DNA from: Paracoccus cavernae
GTDB lineage: Bacteria; Pseudomonadota; Alphaproteobacteria; Rhodobacterales; Rhodobacteraceae
DNA: 64,000 nucleotides
Assembly (NCBI GenBank): GCA_030410095.1
Contig: JAUFRC010000001.1
Span: forward strand, 1,190,501 to 1,254,500
Direction: 5' to 3'
The notes under the pieces are model-generated. The model had not been told where the DNA came from, ran no database searches, and saw nothing but the letters and a program-made list of their open reading frames with translations. Within the stretch, counting starts at the first letter, position 1, and each line of letters opens with the position of its first letter. Of this stretch, positions 1 to 9,966 are shown piece by piece. Made by a program: the position numbers and the translations under genes.

Positions 1-575
1 AAGGACGTCAATCGTTCACACTACAACAGCCCGACCTTGAGAGCTTCAGCATCACTGCCAAATTGAATTCTGCGCCAGTGTCGGCGACGACTTGCCACGA
101 GCTTACGGAATTGCTGTTCACTATCACCAGAGGACTTACTCCCCGTGCTAGCTGCGAGCAAGCGGAGTGTGTCGGAGGTCGCATGAAAAGGGAGCTGCAT
201 CTGCAAATGCCTCTGTCGACGGCAAAGCGTGTGTAATTAACCACTGGCCACTCGATCCCTGAAAAACGAAGCAAGTTTTCCACAAGGCCTCCCGCCGAGC
301 GGCAAACCAAACAGCGCTTTCATAGACAGGTATAGTTGAACCACCGTCACCTAAAGGCAATTGCGGATGAGCAACCTTACCGATCAGGGCTGCGAACTAA
401 TCCGCTGTAAGAGAAAGAAAATATTTCGGGTGCAGACATAGCGCAACAAAGCCATAATGCTGCGTATCATACAGAGGAACATGCGCTCACTCAGATTCAA
501 CTTTAAGTTGCAATACTCCAGTACTTACGCTTATAACTCACAGCCATGAGTTTAAGTCCAGCTACTGAGGTTCGC
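1..575. other. No recognisable gene
   Basis: I see no convincing gene here. Short open frames on the minus strand have no family resemblance and overlap each other. The stretch is AT-richer than the core genome on the right side of the window. It ends with the likely ribosome binding site (GAGG) and start of the FkbH-like gene. I looked for the missing 3-prime third of ctrA in this stretch and did not find it. Confidence 0.5.
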
Positions 576-2314
576 ATGTCCAACGATCCATTCTCCGCAA
601 TTAAGGCACAGGTAAAGCTCGTGGTCTGGGACCTGGACGAAACCTTCTGGGGCGGCACCCTGTCGGAAGAAGGCATCCAGCCGATCGCGGAAAATATCGC
701 CATAATCCGCGAGTTGGTCGATCGCGGAATCATGTGCTCCATCTGTTCGAAGAACGATTTTGCCCCCGCCCAAGCCGCGCTGGAGAAACTCGGGATCTGG
801 GAGCTGTTCGTTTTCCCGCATATCGCCTGGTCGCCCAAAGGTCAGGCAATCGCCCAGATGATTGACGAAATGGGCCTTCGCGACGAAAACGTGCTCTTTC
901 TCGACGACAACCATCTCAACCTCGAGGAGGCGGTCTTTTTCAGCCCCAGGTTGATGACGGTCGATGCGTCGAAGGGCCTCTCTCCGGTCTGCTTGATCTG
1001 CCGCAGCTCAAGGGAAAGGCCGACAAGGAGCACTCGCGCCTGCAGCAATACAAGGTGATGGAGCAGAAGCGGCACGAGCGCGAGAACTCCGGCCTCTCGA
1101 ACACCGACTTCCTTCGGCAATCCGGAATCAAGATCAAGATCATCACGGATGTCGAGAACCACATGGACCGCGTGCTGGAGATTCTGAACCGCACCAACCA
1201 GCTGAACTTCACCAAAGAGCGCGCGAATACCGAGGCCGAGCGCAAGGCGCTTGACCAGCTGCTCGCGGTCTCGGGCATGCATGCCGGTCTCATTCATGTG
1301 CAGGACCGCTACGGCGATTATGGCGTGGTCGGCTTTTTCTGCGTGCGCACGAAGTTTTCGGGCACGACGGTGCATCACTTCGCCTTCTCCTGCCGCACGC
1401 TCAATATGGGCGTCGAGCAATGGGTCTGGGACTACCTCAACCGTCCCGAATTCAAGGTTGTCGGCCCTGTCGCAAGCCAGTTGAACACGCCCGAAACGGT
1501 CGATTGGATCACCGAAGTTCCCGATTTCGACGCCGATCTGTCGAATGCGGTTGATCGCAGGCTTTGCCTCGTCGGCGGCTGCGATTTGCTTCAGGTCTCG
1601 TTCTACTGCGGCACGAATCGCGATGAATTCGTCAACAAGCAGGATGATCAGGGCAAACTCGTCCGTTACGACGATGTCGGCTTCATCCTGAACGAGCGCC
1701 ACAAATCGCTCCGCCATTCAAACCCGCTGCGCAGCTTCGTCGGGCAAACGCTTGACGATATGCTCGCCTTCGACAAATCGGTGGCCGAGGCGGATCTGAC
1801 CCTGCTTTCGCTCTATTTCTCGGTCCCTTCCGATCTTTTCTTCAGCTATGGCGGCGAGACTTGGGGCGGGGACTACATCGCGACCATTCCGCCGCGCCGC
1901 TTCAAGAAACTGATGAGCGTCCCCGAAACAGCGGCTCGTTTCTCAAAGGAAATGTACCACCGCCGCTTTACGCTGGAAGAGCGCCTCGACATGACCCGCG
2001 CGGCCTTCGCGCGCGTCAGCGGCCTGCGCCGCCCCGATGCCCCATTGTTCATTCTCTCTGCGGTCAGCGAGCATGGCGAACAGGCAAAGCGGACCTACGA
2101 GATCCGCAAAGGTTACAATGCCATGTGCCGGAGCTTCTGCGATGCCACCCCCAACGCGCATTTCATCGATATCGATACATTGCTCTCGGCCGACGAATTT
2201 GCGGATAGCGATCATTACACGCGAACCGGCTACTTCAAGATCGCAGATTTCGTAAACAAACGCGCAGAAGAAATTCTCCAGTCACAGTTGACCATCAGAG
2301 CAGTCGTGGCTTAG
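576..2314 (+). CDS. FkbH-like HAD-family protein with GNAT and SGNH-like C-terminal part (frameshifted)
   Basis: The N-terminal HAD phosphatase-type domain of the FkbH family shows DLDET near residue 18 and FLDDN about 90 residues later. FkbH proteins load glyceryl or similar acyl groups from glycolytic intermediates onto carrier proteins for polyketide or surface-glycan decoration. The middle part carries the LNRTNQ signature that opens the GNAT-like domain of the family. The last ~150 residues (ILSAVSEHG, then DSDHYTRTGY) look like a separate SGNH-hydrolase-type fold, which is my inference. I chose the ATG at 576 because GAGG precedes it; an in-frame ATG at 546 has no such site. The frame breaks near 980 at GGGCC: restoring one G gives the expected K-G-P-L continuation, so this is probably a sequencing deletion. 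The full product would be about 580 residues. The substrate is unknown. Confidence 0.8.
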
Positions 2315-2377
2315 AAAGTGCAAGTAAACGCGCACACTGACCCGCGCAGCGGGTCAGTCCCCCATCCAACTAAGTGT

Positions 2378-2920
2378 ATGGAAGCTAGATTTTCCTTCAA
2401 CTTGCCTACTTGGTTCTCAAACTCCATCAACATCGGCGCGATTGAAGATGTAAGCGGACATATAGACAAGGTCTGTAATGTGATCGCATCTTGTGGGAAG
2501 AAGACATGGCCTGCACAGATCAGCCAGACAGCGCCGCGTTTGCAAACGACAACCTTAGAGAGAGTTTACCTTCTAGGTTTTTGGTTGGATTCCATCGATC
2601 AACTTGCCAACGCGCGTGAGCACGTCAGGAGATCTGGTAGAAAAGGTCGCCGCCCCAAATCGGACGAAGCATCAATGTTTATAGACTTCCTTCATCACAT
2701 ATTTCTTAACACGGAAGACGCGTCTCAAACAGGGTCGTTCAGTAAATCTCGACCTAGAATTGCACGTGAGCTATCTTATGCATTTAAGCACAGAATCCCA
2801 CCGGTTCTAGTAATCCCCTTTCTACGTCACGCAACTCAATCGCGAATTCTGAACCGACAGAAGTTGGGAATTTTTGAAACGTGGCTCCCCACCAATCGTG
2901 ACCCGGCGCATAACAAATAG
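2378..2920 (+). CDS. Hypothetical protein
   Basis: This open frame of about 180 codons follows the FkbH-like gene on the same strand. I do not recognise a family. The translated protein is basic in the middle (RRSGRKGRR) and lacks an obvious signal peptide or membrane segment. The start is uncertain: the frame is open from 2318, but no good ribosome binding site decides between that and the ATG at 2378. Base composition is clearly lower in GC than the core genome, like its neighbours, which suggests acquired DNA. It could be functionally linked to the surface-modification genes on either side, but nothing in the sequence proves that. Confidence 0.45.
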   Translation: MEARFSFNLPTWFSNSINIGAIEDVSGHIDKVCNVIASCGKKTWPAQISQTAPRLQTTTLERVYLLGFWLDSIDQLANAREHVRRSGRKGRRPKSDEASMFIDFLHHIFLNTEDASQTGSFSKSRPRIARELSYAFKHRIPPVLVIPFLRHATQSRILNRQKLGIFETWLPTNRDPAHNK

Positions 2921-2961
2921 CTCATCACCACGTAGACAAAGTTTAGCAATTATTGCCTAAA

Positions 2962-3909
2962 ATGACCAGTAATCTAGGCCACATTACACAGACCATATTT
3001 GATGGAAAGCACGTTCAAGTACTTCATGCGCCGAACGAATCCGACTGGACCCTCCTAACTTTCGACATCATGCATGCGCGCGAATGGAAAGGTCGCCTTC
3101 GCTTCTAAGCTGGCACAAGCTTTGGGAGTTAACTTCATTGGTGTCGTGCCGAAATACCCGTGCTGGTACCCGAAACATGAGATGGATGAGTTAACTGACC
3201 TGATCAAAGGAAAGCGTATTGGGCCAATGCTGGCATATGGTGCGTCAATGGGGGCTATGGAGCGCTCAGATGGGGCAGTCTTTGTGGTGCTCACAGCACG
3301 CTAGCGTGCAGCCCTCAAGCTACGATCGAGCCATCGTTGCTGGGCGAGCGAGACAAGAGGTATCAGTTACGGTACATCAGTGAGCTCCACGCCGGAATGC
3401 GAGTAAACGAAGAGCACCTCGCAGAGCGCAACTTCGTTATTGTTGACCGCTTTTTCAAGAACGATTTTGTACAAGCAAACTTACTCCCCGCGTCCGATTC
3501 TTTACGTACGATTTTTGCTCCATTCATGTTCCACTCAACAGCAAAATGCGTCAGCGGAAGAGAGAATGCAGCGCAAATATTCCATGCGGCACTGGAAGGG
3601 GACCACGCTGCGATAAAAGCGGCGATCCGCAGAAAGAGAGTTACTGCTTTCGAACGAGCCGTAAATATTGCCAAGACATGCAACAGGAAGCACCGCCCTC
3701 TATTGGCGGAAAAAATTGTCGAAAGGTTGAAGGAAACTCATCCGGTAGATTACGCGCTAGTAACCGCCGACGCCATGAGAAGAAGTGGAAGAAGCAACGA
3801 AGCCCGTGAGCTTTATCTAGGAATTATTGAAAGAGATAAAGGCCACAAGTTGGCAAAACAGCACCTGTCGGCTCTCAACACCAACTGCGAATTCGACGTA
3901 CAGAAATAG
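2962..3909 (+). CDS. Alpha/beta-hydrolase-fold protein with helical C-terminus (frameshifted)
   Basis: Three consecutive frames join into one protein of about 315 residues. The first part ends in FDIMHA. After a break near 3072 the protein continues as NGKVAFASKLAQ and reaches GASMG, a GxSxG nucleophile-elbow motif typical of alpha/beta hydrolases. After a second break near 3258 it continues as ALRWG, the helix that normally follows the elbow. The C-terminal ~120 residues are helix-rich and look like TPR-type repeats (ALVTADAMRRSGRSNEARELY). Proteins of this build occur near surface polysaccharide genes in Rhodobacterales, but their substrate is unknown. Two single-base breaks in conserved segments may be sequencing errors; true decay cannot be excluded in this IS-rich region. 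Confidence 0.6.
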
Positions 3910-4089
3910 GAGAATCGCGCTAAAATCCACTCTGTCGCTGGATCTACATGAGAGTGGCCTCATCATATGAAATGATAGGACAGAAAGTTTGAACAAATCG
4001 GAACTTGATCTGTAAAAGTCACCGGTAATCCTCCTCGTTTCACTGGGATGCAAAGTGAGATACGCATTCGTGGCCGGGCATTTGGGGCA

Positions 4090-4731
4090 GTTTTGCGTTC
4101 GCGCAATGAGCAGGTGTCTGCGCATCCAGCTGAGCGGATTCTATAATTGGCTGCAGGCTCCGATGAGTGCGAGCCCGAGAAGACACGCGCCAGAATGAGC
4201 TGCTGCACAAGGCCTCGGTCGAGAGTGGCAAGGTCTACGGCTATCGCAAGCTTCATGATGACCTAAATGACCAGAGCGACAGCATCTGCCCGAACCGGGC
4301 TGGCCGGCTGGCACAAATTGCAGGGATCAAGGTGCAAATCGGTTATAAGCGTCGCCCCGGCAGCTACGGCGGCAAACCATCGGTCGTGGTCGATAACACT
4401 CTGGACCGGAAGGTCGATGTCGATGCGCCAGGCAGGGTTTGGGTGACCGACATCATCCGAACTTGGCAGGTCTTTTCCTGCTTTGCTGTAGTCATCGACG
4501 TCCATTTCCGGCGGGTGATCGGCTGGTCTATGCAGAGCCGACAGACAACGGATGTCGTCTTGCAGGCCCTGCTCATGCCGTCCGGCGGCGCAAGCGGCAA
4601 TCCGGAAATGGATGACCTTCTACAACCACCAGCGCCCTCATTCAGCCGTGGGTGGCCAGCCTCCGGCGCTGGGCTATTGGCAGAGAAATGATATCAACCA
4701 ACCCGATCAGCAGGTGCAAAGAGTAGCTTAA
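4090..4731 (+). pseudogene. IS3-family transposase (OrfB) remnant
   Basis: This is a decayed copy of an IS3-family OrfB, a DDE (rve) transposase. The recognisable pieces are an N-terminal helical part (LSGFYNWLQAPMSAR), KVYGYRKLHDDL, and the core start RVWVTDI with VVIDVHFRRVIGWSM. After a large internal deletion the C-terminal signature YNHQRPHS..GGQPPALGYW appears in another frame and ends at the TAA at 4729-4731. The segment between the two catalytic acidic residues is gone and at least two frameshifts are present, so it cannot be active. No OrfA or convincing terminal repeats were found. Confidence 0.75.
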
Positions 4732-4772
4732 ATTACGCAAGATTCTGTCCAACGATTGGGGAGTAGCTCAAC

Positions 4773-4862
4773 TTGGTCGAGCGTTGCTTCAACGAGTTGA
4801 AGAACAGCCATCGGTTGACAACCCGCCACGACAAAACCTTCGCCATTTGTCAACATGACCTA
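4773..4862 (+). mobile_element. 3-prime remnant of an IS5-family (IS427-like) element
   Basis: These 90 bases encode the C-terminal transposase signature LVERCFNELKN, then jump by a small deletion to the right terminal repeat (CATTTGTCAACATGACC). The remnant ends at the TA/CTAG target, where a complete copy of the same element type begins at 4863. The complete copy therefore inserted into, or formed a tandem with, the end of an older copy. Confidence 0.75.
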
Positions 4863-4880
4863 GGTCGTGTTGACAAATGG
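4863..4880 (+). repeat. Left terminal inverted repeat of the IS5 element
   Basis: The bases GGTCGTGTTGACAAATGG match the reverse complement of 5694-5711 with a single G/A difference. TA immediately precedes the repeat. Confidence 0.85.
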
Positions 4881-4921
4881 GATCCCTCGGCCTCGGGGCA
4901 TGATTCAAGCTGGCATCTGCG

Positions 4922-5709
4922 ATGGAGACCAGCTTGGCACGAGATCTTATGTCTGACGAGGAATGGGCGTTCTTTGAACGCTTCATCCTCGCCGTCCGAG
5001 CCCCGAATGGACGCAAGCCGACCAACCACCGCCTCGTCCTTGATGGCATTTTCTGGATTGCCCGAACTGGGGCGCCATGGCGGGACCTGCCTGCCGAGTT
5101 CGACAAATGGTCAAGCGTTTACCGACAGTTCCGGCGCTGGACATTGTCGGGTCTCTGGGAGGACATCATGAATGTCCTGAACCAGAGCGGAGCCGTGCCA
5201 AGCGCCCTGCAAATGATCGACAGCACCGTGATCCGCGCCCACCATCAGGCAGCGGGTGCTAAAGGGGGACTCCACGACAGGGTTTCGGTCGTTCTCGAGG
5301 TGGCTTTACGACCAAGATCCACCTCCTCGTCAACGCACACGGGCTTCCCATGAGGACAGAGATTACGCCTGGCCAGACGTCGGACTATCTCGGCTTCGAT
5401 CAGGTGATGGCGGATAATCTGCCCCGCCCGAGCGTGCTGCTCGCGGATCGCGGCTACGATGCAGACAAGATCAGGGAGGGCATGGAGGCGCGCAATGTCC
5501 TGCCCGTGATACCGATGCGCAAGTCCCGCAAGAGGCGGATAGGTGTCGATCGCTCGCTGTATCGCCTGCGTAATCTGGTCGAACGCTGCTTCAACAAGCT
5601 CAAGAACGCCAGGCGTGTCGCGACCCGCTACGACAAAACCGCGGAGAGCTTCCTCGGCTTCATTGACATCACATCAATCCGACTCTGGATCCGCCATTTG
5701 TCAACATGA
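4922..5709 (+). CDS. IS5/IS427-type DDE transposase in two overlapping frames
   Basis: The first frame (from ATG 4922) gives the DUF4096-type N-terminus with LVLDGIFWIARTGAPWRDLP and the first catalytic region MIDSTVIRAHH. The second frame, open before 5350, gives the second aspartate region (VLLADRGYDAD) and the signature VERCFNKLKNARR before stopping at 5709. Joining the frames near 5260-5283 restores the expected GFGRSRGGFTTK stretch and needs a -1 shift. IS427-group elements normally use programmed -1 frameshifting between two frames, so this may be natural. The run AAAGGGGGA at the crossover fits either slippage or a lost base in a homopolymer. The catalytic D-D-E regions all seem present, so the copy may be functional. 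Confidence 0.85.
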
Positions 5710-5711
5710 CC
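5694..5711 (-). repeat. Right terminal inverted repeat of the IS5 element
   Basis: CCATTTGTCAACATGACC pairs with the left repeat at 4863-4880 and is followed by TAG, completing the CTAG target. Confidence 0.85.
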
Positions 5712-5966
5712 TAGTGAGCTCCAAAAAGGCATCGACTGGGCCTAAAGCTTCCGCTAACATTGCGTCAGATTGAGTTGATTAGACGTCGAATCGGCAATCC
5801 GGTGAAGTCAACATTCATTGAATCGCACGGAACCACCTCATGGCGGCGTTCATCGTGCATATGGCCTGTCATAGCAAGGATGCTGTCTTCGTTGGAGATG
5901 ATGTGCAGCGGGTACTAACGGCAATAGACACAATAGAATCACACTTAATACTTCATGTGAGGAACA

Positions 5967-7102
5967 ATGGCTGACACAACGGTACAAACTCTGTACTTGG
6001 GTAATATTGCTAACAACCTGAATCCAAACAACGACTACGATTCCGAAAATGCTAGCGTTCTTTTGGGAATGTCGTTTGGAAGCACCTCAAACCCGCTCTA
6101 TTTGAGCGGGGCGATTCAGGAAGTTACCTTTACCGACGCAAATGATGATGGCAGCGTCAGGCCAGGCGGCATGGGCGGTGACACCATCAACGGTCAACTT
6201 ACAACAGGAATGGTTGGGGTTAGCGCGACAGTTATCTATAGCGATGGAACTACCGGAGTTGCACAATTTACCATTGCTCAGAACGTAGGTGGGGATCTCT
6301 ACATCATCCAATCAACAGGTGCCCATGATGGTGATTTGGACGGCGCCCTTGAGGTCAAGCCCATCTCCTCAATTGTGATTGACTCGATAAGATTCTCAAA
6401 TTCTGGCGGCAACCTTAACTCCAACATAGATGGCAATGATTTTTCCGTGTGCTTTAACCGGGGCACATTTATTCTCACCGATAGAGGTGAGGTTCCGGTT
6501 GAAAACCTGCGTATCGGCGATTTGATCATGACAAAAGACCATGGTCTAAAAGACGTGCGGTGGATTGGTTCTCGTATACTATCGTCAGCCACCTTAGAAA
6601 TAAACCCACAATTGCGTCCAATTCGGATCGTTCCGGTGCTCTCGGTCGCAATACACCCACGCAAGACCTAGTTGTCTCTCCCCAACATCGAGTTTTGGTC
6701 CGATCAAAAATCGCCCAACGCCTTTTCAACACAGATGAGGTCCTCGTCGCGGCTAAACAGCTACTTTTAATTGACGGTATTGATATTGCCTTTGATATCC
6801 ACGAGGTGGAATACTTTCACTTCCTCCTGAGCGGTCACGAGGTTGTGATTTCGAACGGAGCTGAGACCGAATCGCTTTACACTGGGCGGCAAGCTTTGAA
6901 ATCTCTTGGCGCAGAAGCGCTCAAAGAGATTTTTACTATTTTCCCTGAGCTGAGAGATCTAGATGAAACTTCCCGGCCTGAAGAAGCCCGTCTGCTCTTG
7001 AACGGTAGACAGGGACGAAAGCTCGCGCAGCGCCATGCACAGAACTCGCGAGTGTTAGTTTCCACTGATACGCTAGGTGTTTCTGTCGAGGCCTGGGATT
7101 GA
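5967..7102 (+). CDS. Hint (hedgehog/intein) domain protein (frameshifted)
   Basis: The N-terminal ~165 residues form a beta-rich, glycine/asparagine-rich module without a recognised family. A Hint_2 domain follows, starting at the nucleophile in CFNRGTFI. The family hallmarks GEVPVENLRIGD, VRWIG and SPQHRVLV follow (the histidine block). Hint domains cleave or splice their own peptide backbone; this group is abundant in Rhodobacterales, with mostly unknown biological roles and frequent export. The frame breaks near 6635, just before SGALGRNTP, and the second half reads through to 7102. The gene is AT-rich relative to the core genome and sits between an intact IS5 copy and a decayed inverted one, suggesting mobility. 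The start follows GAGGAAC. Confidence 0.75.
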
Positions 7103-7122
7103 TTGAGCTAGTCTGAACTCTA

Positions 7123-7823
7123 GGTCATGTCGACAGATGACGAAGCGCGATGCACGGGATGTCGTTGAGGCCCAGCAAATCGTCTGAGACTTTGTCGCAG
7201 CGGGTTGCAAAGCAAGGACTTTTCTTGAGATTGAAGCATCCTTGGACCAAGTACGGCGGGCTATGGCAGTTTTTCGGCCATCACCAGTTCATAGCCCGTT
7301 TAACCTGAACCTGCCCGAGGATGACCTTGGTCTTCATCGGGACGCCAGTGCCGTTAACGCGGACATGCATCTTGGTCGATCACTCACCTCTTGGACGGCT
7401 ACGAGCCCTTTCGCCCCCCATTCTTCGCGTTGGTCGCGTTCTGGCGGGCCTTCATTGCGGTTCCGTAGATCATTTGGAGCTTGTCGAGCACGAGGTCACG
7501 CGGTTCCAAGCACCATGGATGACCTCCCACAGTCCCGGTGAGTGTCTAAAGCCGAGGCTGCCGGAAGACTTACGTCCAATTGCCAAACTCCTCTGGCAGG
7601 TCTAGTCAAGGCTCACCAGCCGCGTGAGCCAGAAAATGCCATCCAAAACAAGTCGGTGATCTGTAAGCTTCACCCGTTCGGAAGCCGGACGGCTCGAACG
7701 AAGCCATCACAGAAGGCCCATTCGTCATCGGATATCAGATTGCGTGCCAAGATCGCATCCCATGTGGAGATGGCCTTGTATAATTGCCGATCGCGCAAGA
7801 AAATCCTTTTTGCCAACACAATT
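7123..7823 (-). mobile_element. Degenerate IS5-family copy, inverted orientation
   Basis: The left edge CTAGGTCATGTCGACAGATG is a decayed terminal repeat of the IS5 type seen at 4863-5711. Read on the minus strand, the stretch shows fragments of the same transposase in order: LARNLISDDEWAF near 7740, LVLDGIF near 7650, STKIHVRVNGTGVPM near 7380, and CFNL..PCFATRCDK near 7210. Many stops and frameshifts separate them. A weak match to the other terminal repeat lies at about 7806-7823. The element is inactive. Together with the copy at 4863-5711 it brackets the Hint-domain gene in inverted orientation. Confidence 0.75.
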
Positions 7824-7897
7824 TTCTTTCTTTCCCTTTAGCGCTATTTAGACAAATATGTGTTCGTAGTGTGAAACCGGTTTGGAGATTTGCCAAA

Positions 7898-8197
7898 ATG
7901 GTTGCGGAATCAAGAAATGAGACGCCCATCCCCGAATGCCCAAGCTGTGGCGCGGCACTCTTTCTTTGCACAGAACCCGACTGGGGGCAGTTTGCAGCTC
8001 TCCTTTGCACAAATTGCGGCTGGGAGGAGGAGCCCTGTTTAGATGTGGACACGCCTCCACTCGCGCCCTCAATTGCAACACGCAGATTGATAGGCGGTGG
8101 GGAGTTTCATACGCAGGCCCTTTTAGCGTCGTCTCCCCAACCAATCAGATCGCTCCCCCCAAAATCGAAAGGGACTTTCGGAAGCTTTGCGTCTTAG
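7898..8197 (+). CDS. Small zinc-ribbon protein, hypothetical
   Basis: The predicted 99-residue protein contains ECPSCGAALF and, about 22 residues later, LLCTNCGWEE: two CxxC knuckles that could bind one zinc ion. The rest is unrecognised and rich in serine and proline. GGAG lies about 9 bases before the ATG at 7898. It sits between the inverted IS5 remnant and the leftmost clear prophage gene on the opposite strand, so it could be a prophage accessory gene or a leftover host gene. Function is unknown. Confidence 0.45.
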   Translation: MVAESRNETPIPECPSCGAALFLCTEPDWGQFAALLCTNCGWEEEPCLDVDTPPLAPSIATRRLIGGGEFHTQALLASSPQPIRSLPPKSKGTFGSFAS

Positions 8198-8287
8198 GAG
8201 TAGTGAAGGTTGTCTTTTCCGAAGGTGAGTTCCTCTACCAATTAACAACTCAAAATAACTCCCAATAACTTATCACAGCTCCATTCA

Positions 8288-8620
8288 TCAGTATTGAAGG
8301 CCGGCGAGTTCCTGCAGCTTCGCCTGCGCCAGATTGCCCAGCACCTCTTTTCCTGCATCCAATCCGATCACCGCATCCGGCACGCTGATCTGCACATGCT
8401 TGAGGATCTCGGCCACCGCTGCCTGCCCGCCAAAGCCGCGCTCGAGCGCAAGCCGCGCGCCGTTGAGCAACGCCGATTGAAGAGCCTCGCGATGGCGGGC
8501 CTCGATGTCGATGCCCCATTTGCGCCGCGCGGTGTTGGCGGCCCAGCCAATCAGCGAGGCCACCAGGATGCTTGTAACTTCGAGGATGTGCGGCAGCAGC
8601 GCCGCTTTGATGATGTCCAT
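8288..8620 (-). CDS. Phage holin, LLH-like
   Basis: The 110-residue protein has one N-terminal hydrophobic segment (ILEVTSILVASLIGWAA), then a basic turn and a long amphipathic helix (ARHREALQSALLNGARLALERG). This matches the build of LLH-type phage holins, which permeabilise the inner membrane so that the endolysin can reach the wall. It starts a few bases after the endolysin stop, in the same direction, forming the lysis cassette at the extreme left of the recognisable prophage. The family call rests on architecture and position only. Confidence 0.55.
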   Translation of the reverse strand: MDIIKAALLPHILEVTSILVASLIGWAANTARRKWGIDIEARHREALQSALLNGARLALERGFGGQAAVAEILKHVQISVPDAVIGLDAGKEVLGNLAQAKLQELAGLQY

Positions 8621-8622
8621 GA

Positions 8623-9343
8623 TCACTGTCCCTTGTTGAGTTTTGCCCAGGTCTGCGCACCGACGATCCCGTCGGGCTTCAGGCCGTTGAGCTTTGAAAG
8701 ATCCGCACCGCGGCATCGGTGCGCTCGCCGAAATCGCCGTCGACCTTGCCGAGGACATGCCCCTGCCCCGTCAGCAGCTCTTGGAGGTGGCGGACGGCTT
8801 CACCTTGGACCCGCGCCGCAGAACCGGCGTGAAGGCGGCCGCCTCGATCGCGGTCTGGCCCATAGCCGCAAGGATCCGCGCGCGGAGCTGGTCGCCCACC
8901 GCCACCGGATCGCCGGGGCCGTCCATGCCGGGCAGCCAGCAGATGTCCCATTTCCCGTTCTGCTTGATCCCGAGCGTCGGCTGAACCTCGGCATGGCTCA
9001 GCACCGTGCGCCGCGTCACGGGGATGCGGTATTTCAGGCAGAGATCGGCAACAAGGGTCACCAGCACATCGAGCTGCAGCTCGGTGATCGGGAAGCGGCC
9101 GGCGCGGAACGGGCGCTCGTTGGCATCGCCCATGGCATCGAGGGCGACGCCGATGCGGTTGCCATTGGCATTCAAGGTATGGGCGGCATAGGATCCCTTC
9201 CTAAGCGGCGGGATCTGCGCTTCGGGTGCATGCTTCCCCGGGGTGATGGTCCCGTCGCGGTCGATCAGGAAGTTGTAGCTGTCCGCCTCGTGCGAGGTCA
9301 CACCGTCGGCGCCCGCCGTCCAGTGCAGGATGATTCCGTCCAT
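8623..9343 (-). CDS. Phage endolysin: N-acetylmuramoyl-L-alanine amidase with peptidoglycan-binding domain (frameshifted)
   Basis: The N-terminal ~160 residues form an amidase_2-type zinc hydrolase that cuts the bond between muramic acid and the stem peptide. The likely zinc-site histidines lie in ILHWTAG, AAHTL and SHAEVQ. After a break near 8775 the second frame gives a peptidoglycan-binding repeat (VRHLQELL..GDFGERTDAAVRIFQ). After another break near 8690 the third frame gives LKPDGIVGAQTWAKLNKGQ and stops at 8623. That domain order is standard for phage and bacterial amidases. A hairpin terminator lies just upstream of its start, so the lysis genes may have their own promoter. Confidence 0.78.
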
Positions 9344-9358
9344 GATGTCTCCGGATAT

Positions 9359-9384
9359 GAAAAACCCCGCTCGACGGCGGGGCG
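9359..9384 (-). terminator. Rho-independent terminator
   Basis: On the minus strand a GC-rich hairpin (CCCCGC, loop CGTC, GAGCGGGG) is followed by five T residues. It lies between the upstream membrane-protein gene and the endolysin gene, so it would end the long tail-gene transcript before the lysis cassette. Confidence 0.65.
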
Positions 9385-9479
9385 TGCTATGGTCAATTCA
9401 GGCTCTCGCGATACCGAACGGAATCGCTTGATCGAGCCCCGGCTCCGGATTGGCTCACGAACGCCAAGTCCGGGGCCGG

Positions 9480-9932
9480 TTACTTGAGAGCTGCAGCCGC
9501 AATCACGACACAACCGGCCATAATCACGCGCAGGCAGAAGGCGCGCAGCGGGCAATCGATTTGCGGTCTCGGATCACGGATTATCACGCGGCAACCTCCC
9601 CGACGAATGCGATGCAAGAGCACATCGAACACGGCCGCGCCGAGCGAGCCGGTGAGATAGGCGACGGTCCCGCCTGCCGCGCCCTCGGGCGCATTGAGCG
9701 TGCCGGGCGGCAGGCCGAGCCAATGTCCGACCAGCGGCGCGCCGAGGCCGCCGAGACCGGCAGCAATTGCCGCCCCGATCGCGACATGGCGCAGCGCCTC
9801 GAGGGCGGTCACCTTGATGACCAGCGCGTTGGTCGCGCCACCCAGCCCGCCCCACAGCGCGGTACCGAGCACGGGAACGGCAAGAAAGGCCGCCTTGGCC
9901 GAAGCCCAGATCGGTGTTGGATCTTCTGTCAT
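9480..9932 (-). CDS. Phage membrane protein, possible holin or antiholin
   Basis: This 150-residue protein has several glycine/alanine-rich hydrophobic stretches (near residues 16-40, 52-77 and 88-105) and a final one at the C-terminus (VIMAGCVVIAAAALK). It lies between the tail genes and the lysis genes and starts close to the stop of the preceding gene. I do not recognise a named family. Membrane topology and position suggest a second holin-type or lysis-regulating protein, but a structural role cannot be excluded. Confidence 0.55.
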   Translation of the reverse strand: MTEDPTPIWASAKAAFLAVPVLGTALWGGLGGATNALVIKVTALEALRHVAIGAAIAAGLGGLGAPLVGHWLGLPPGTLNAPEGAAGGTVAYLTGSLGAAVFDVLLHRIRRGGCRVIIRDPRPQIDCPLRAFCLRVIMAGCVVIAAAALK

Positions 9933-9966
9933 TGCGCCTCCTCAACCTTCACGTTCGCGACGATCA

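Larger units (their letters stand above)
4863..5711 (+). mobile_element. Complete IS5-family insertion sequence, IS427 group
   Basis: The element is 849 bp and is bounded by inverted repeats of about 18 bp with one mismatch. It is flanked on both sides by TA within CTAG, the target expected for the IS427 group. It contains one transposase locus in two frames. The upstream junction is with a remnant of a related copy and the downstream junction is unique sequence, so it is a discrete insertion and not part of a larger duplication. Confidence 0.88.

Noticed and set aside
8198-8290. attL of the prophage next to the lysis genes
   Set aside because: No match to the attR core (GATTCAGGAACATCTCC) or to the missing ctrA end could be found here, so the left end is undefined.
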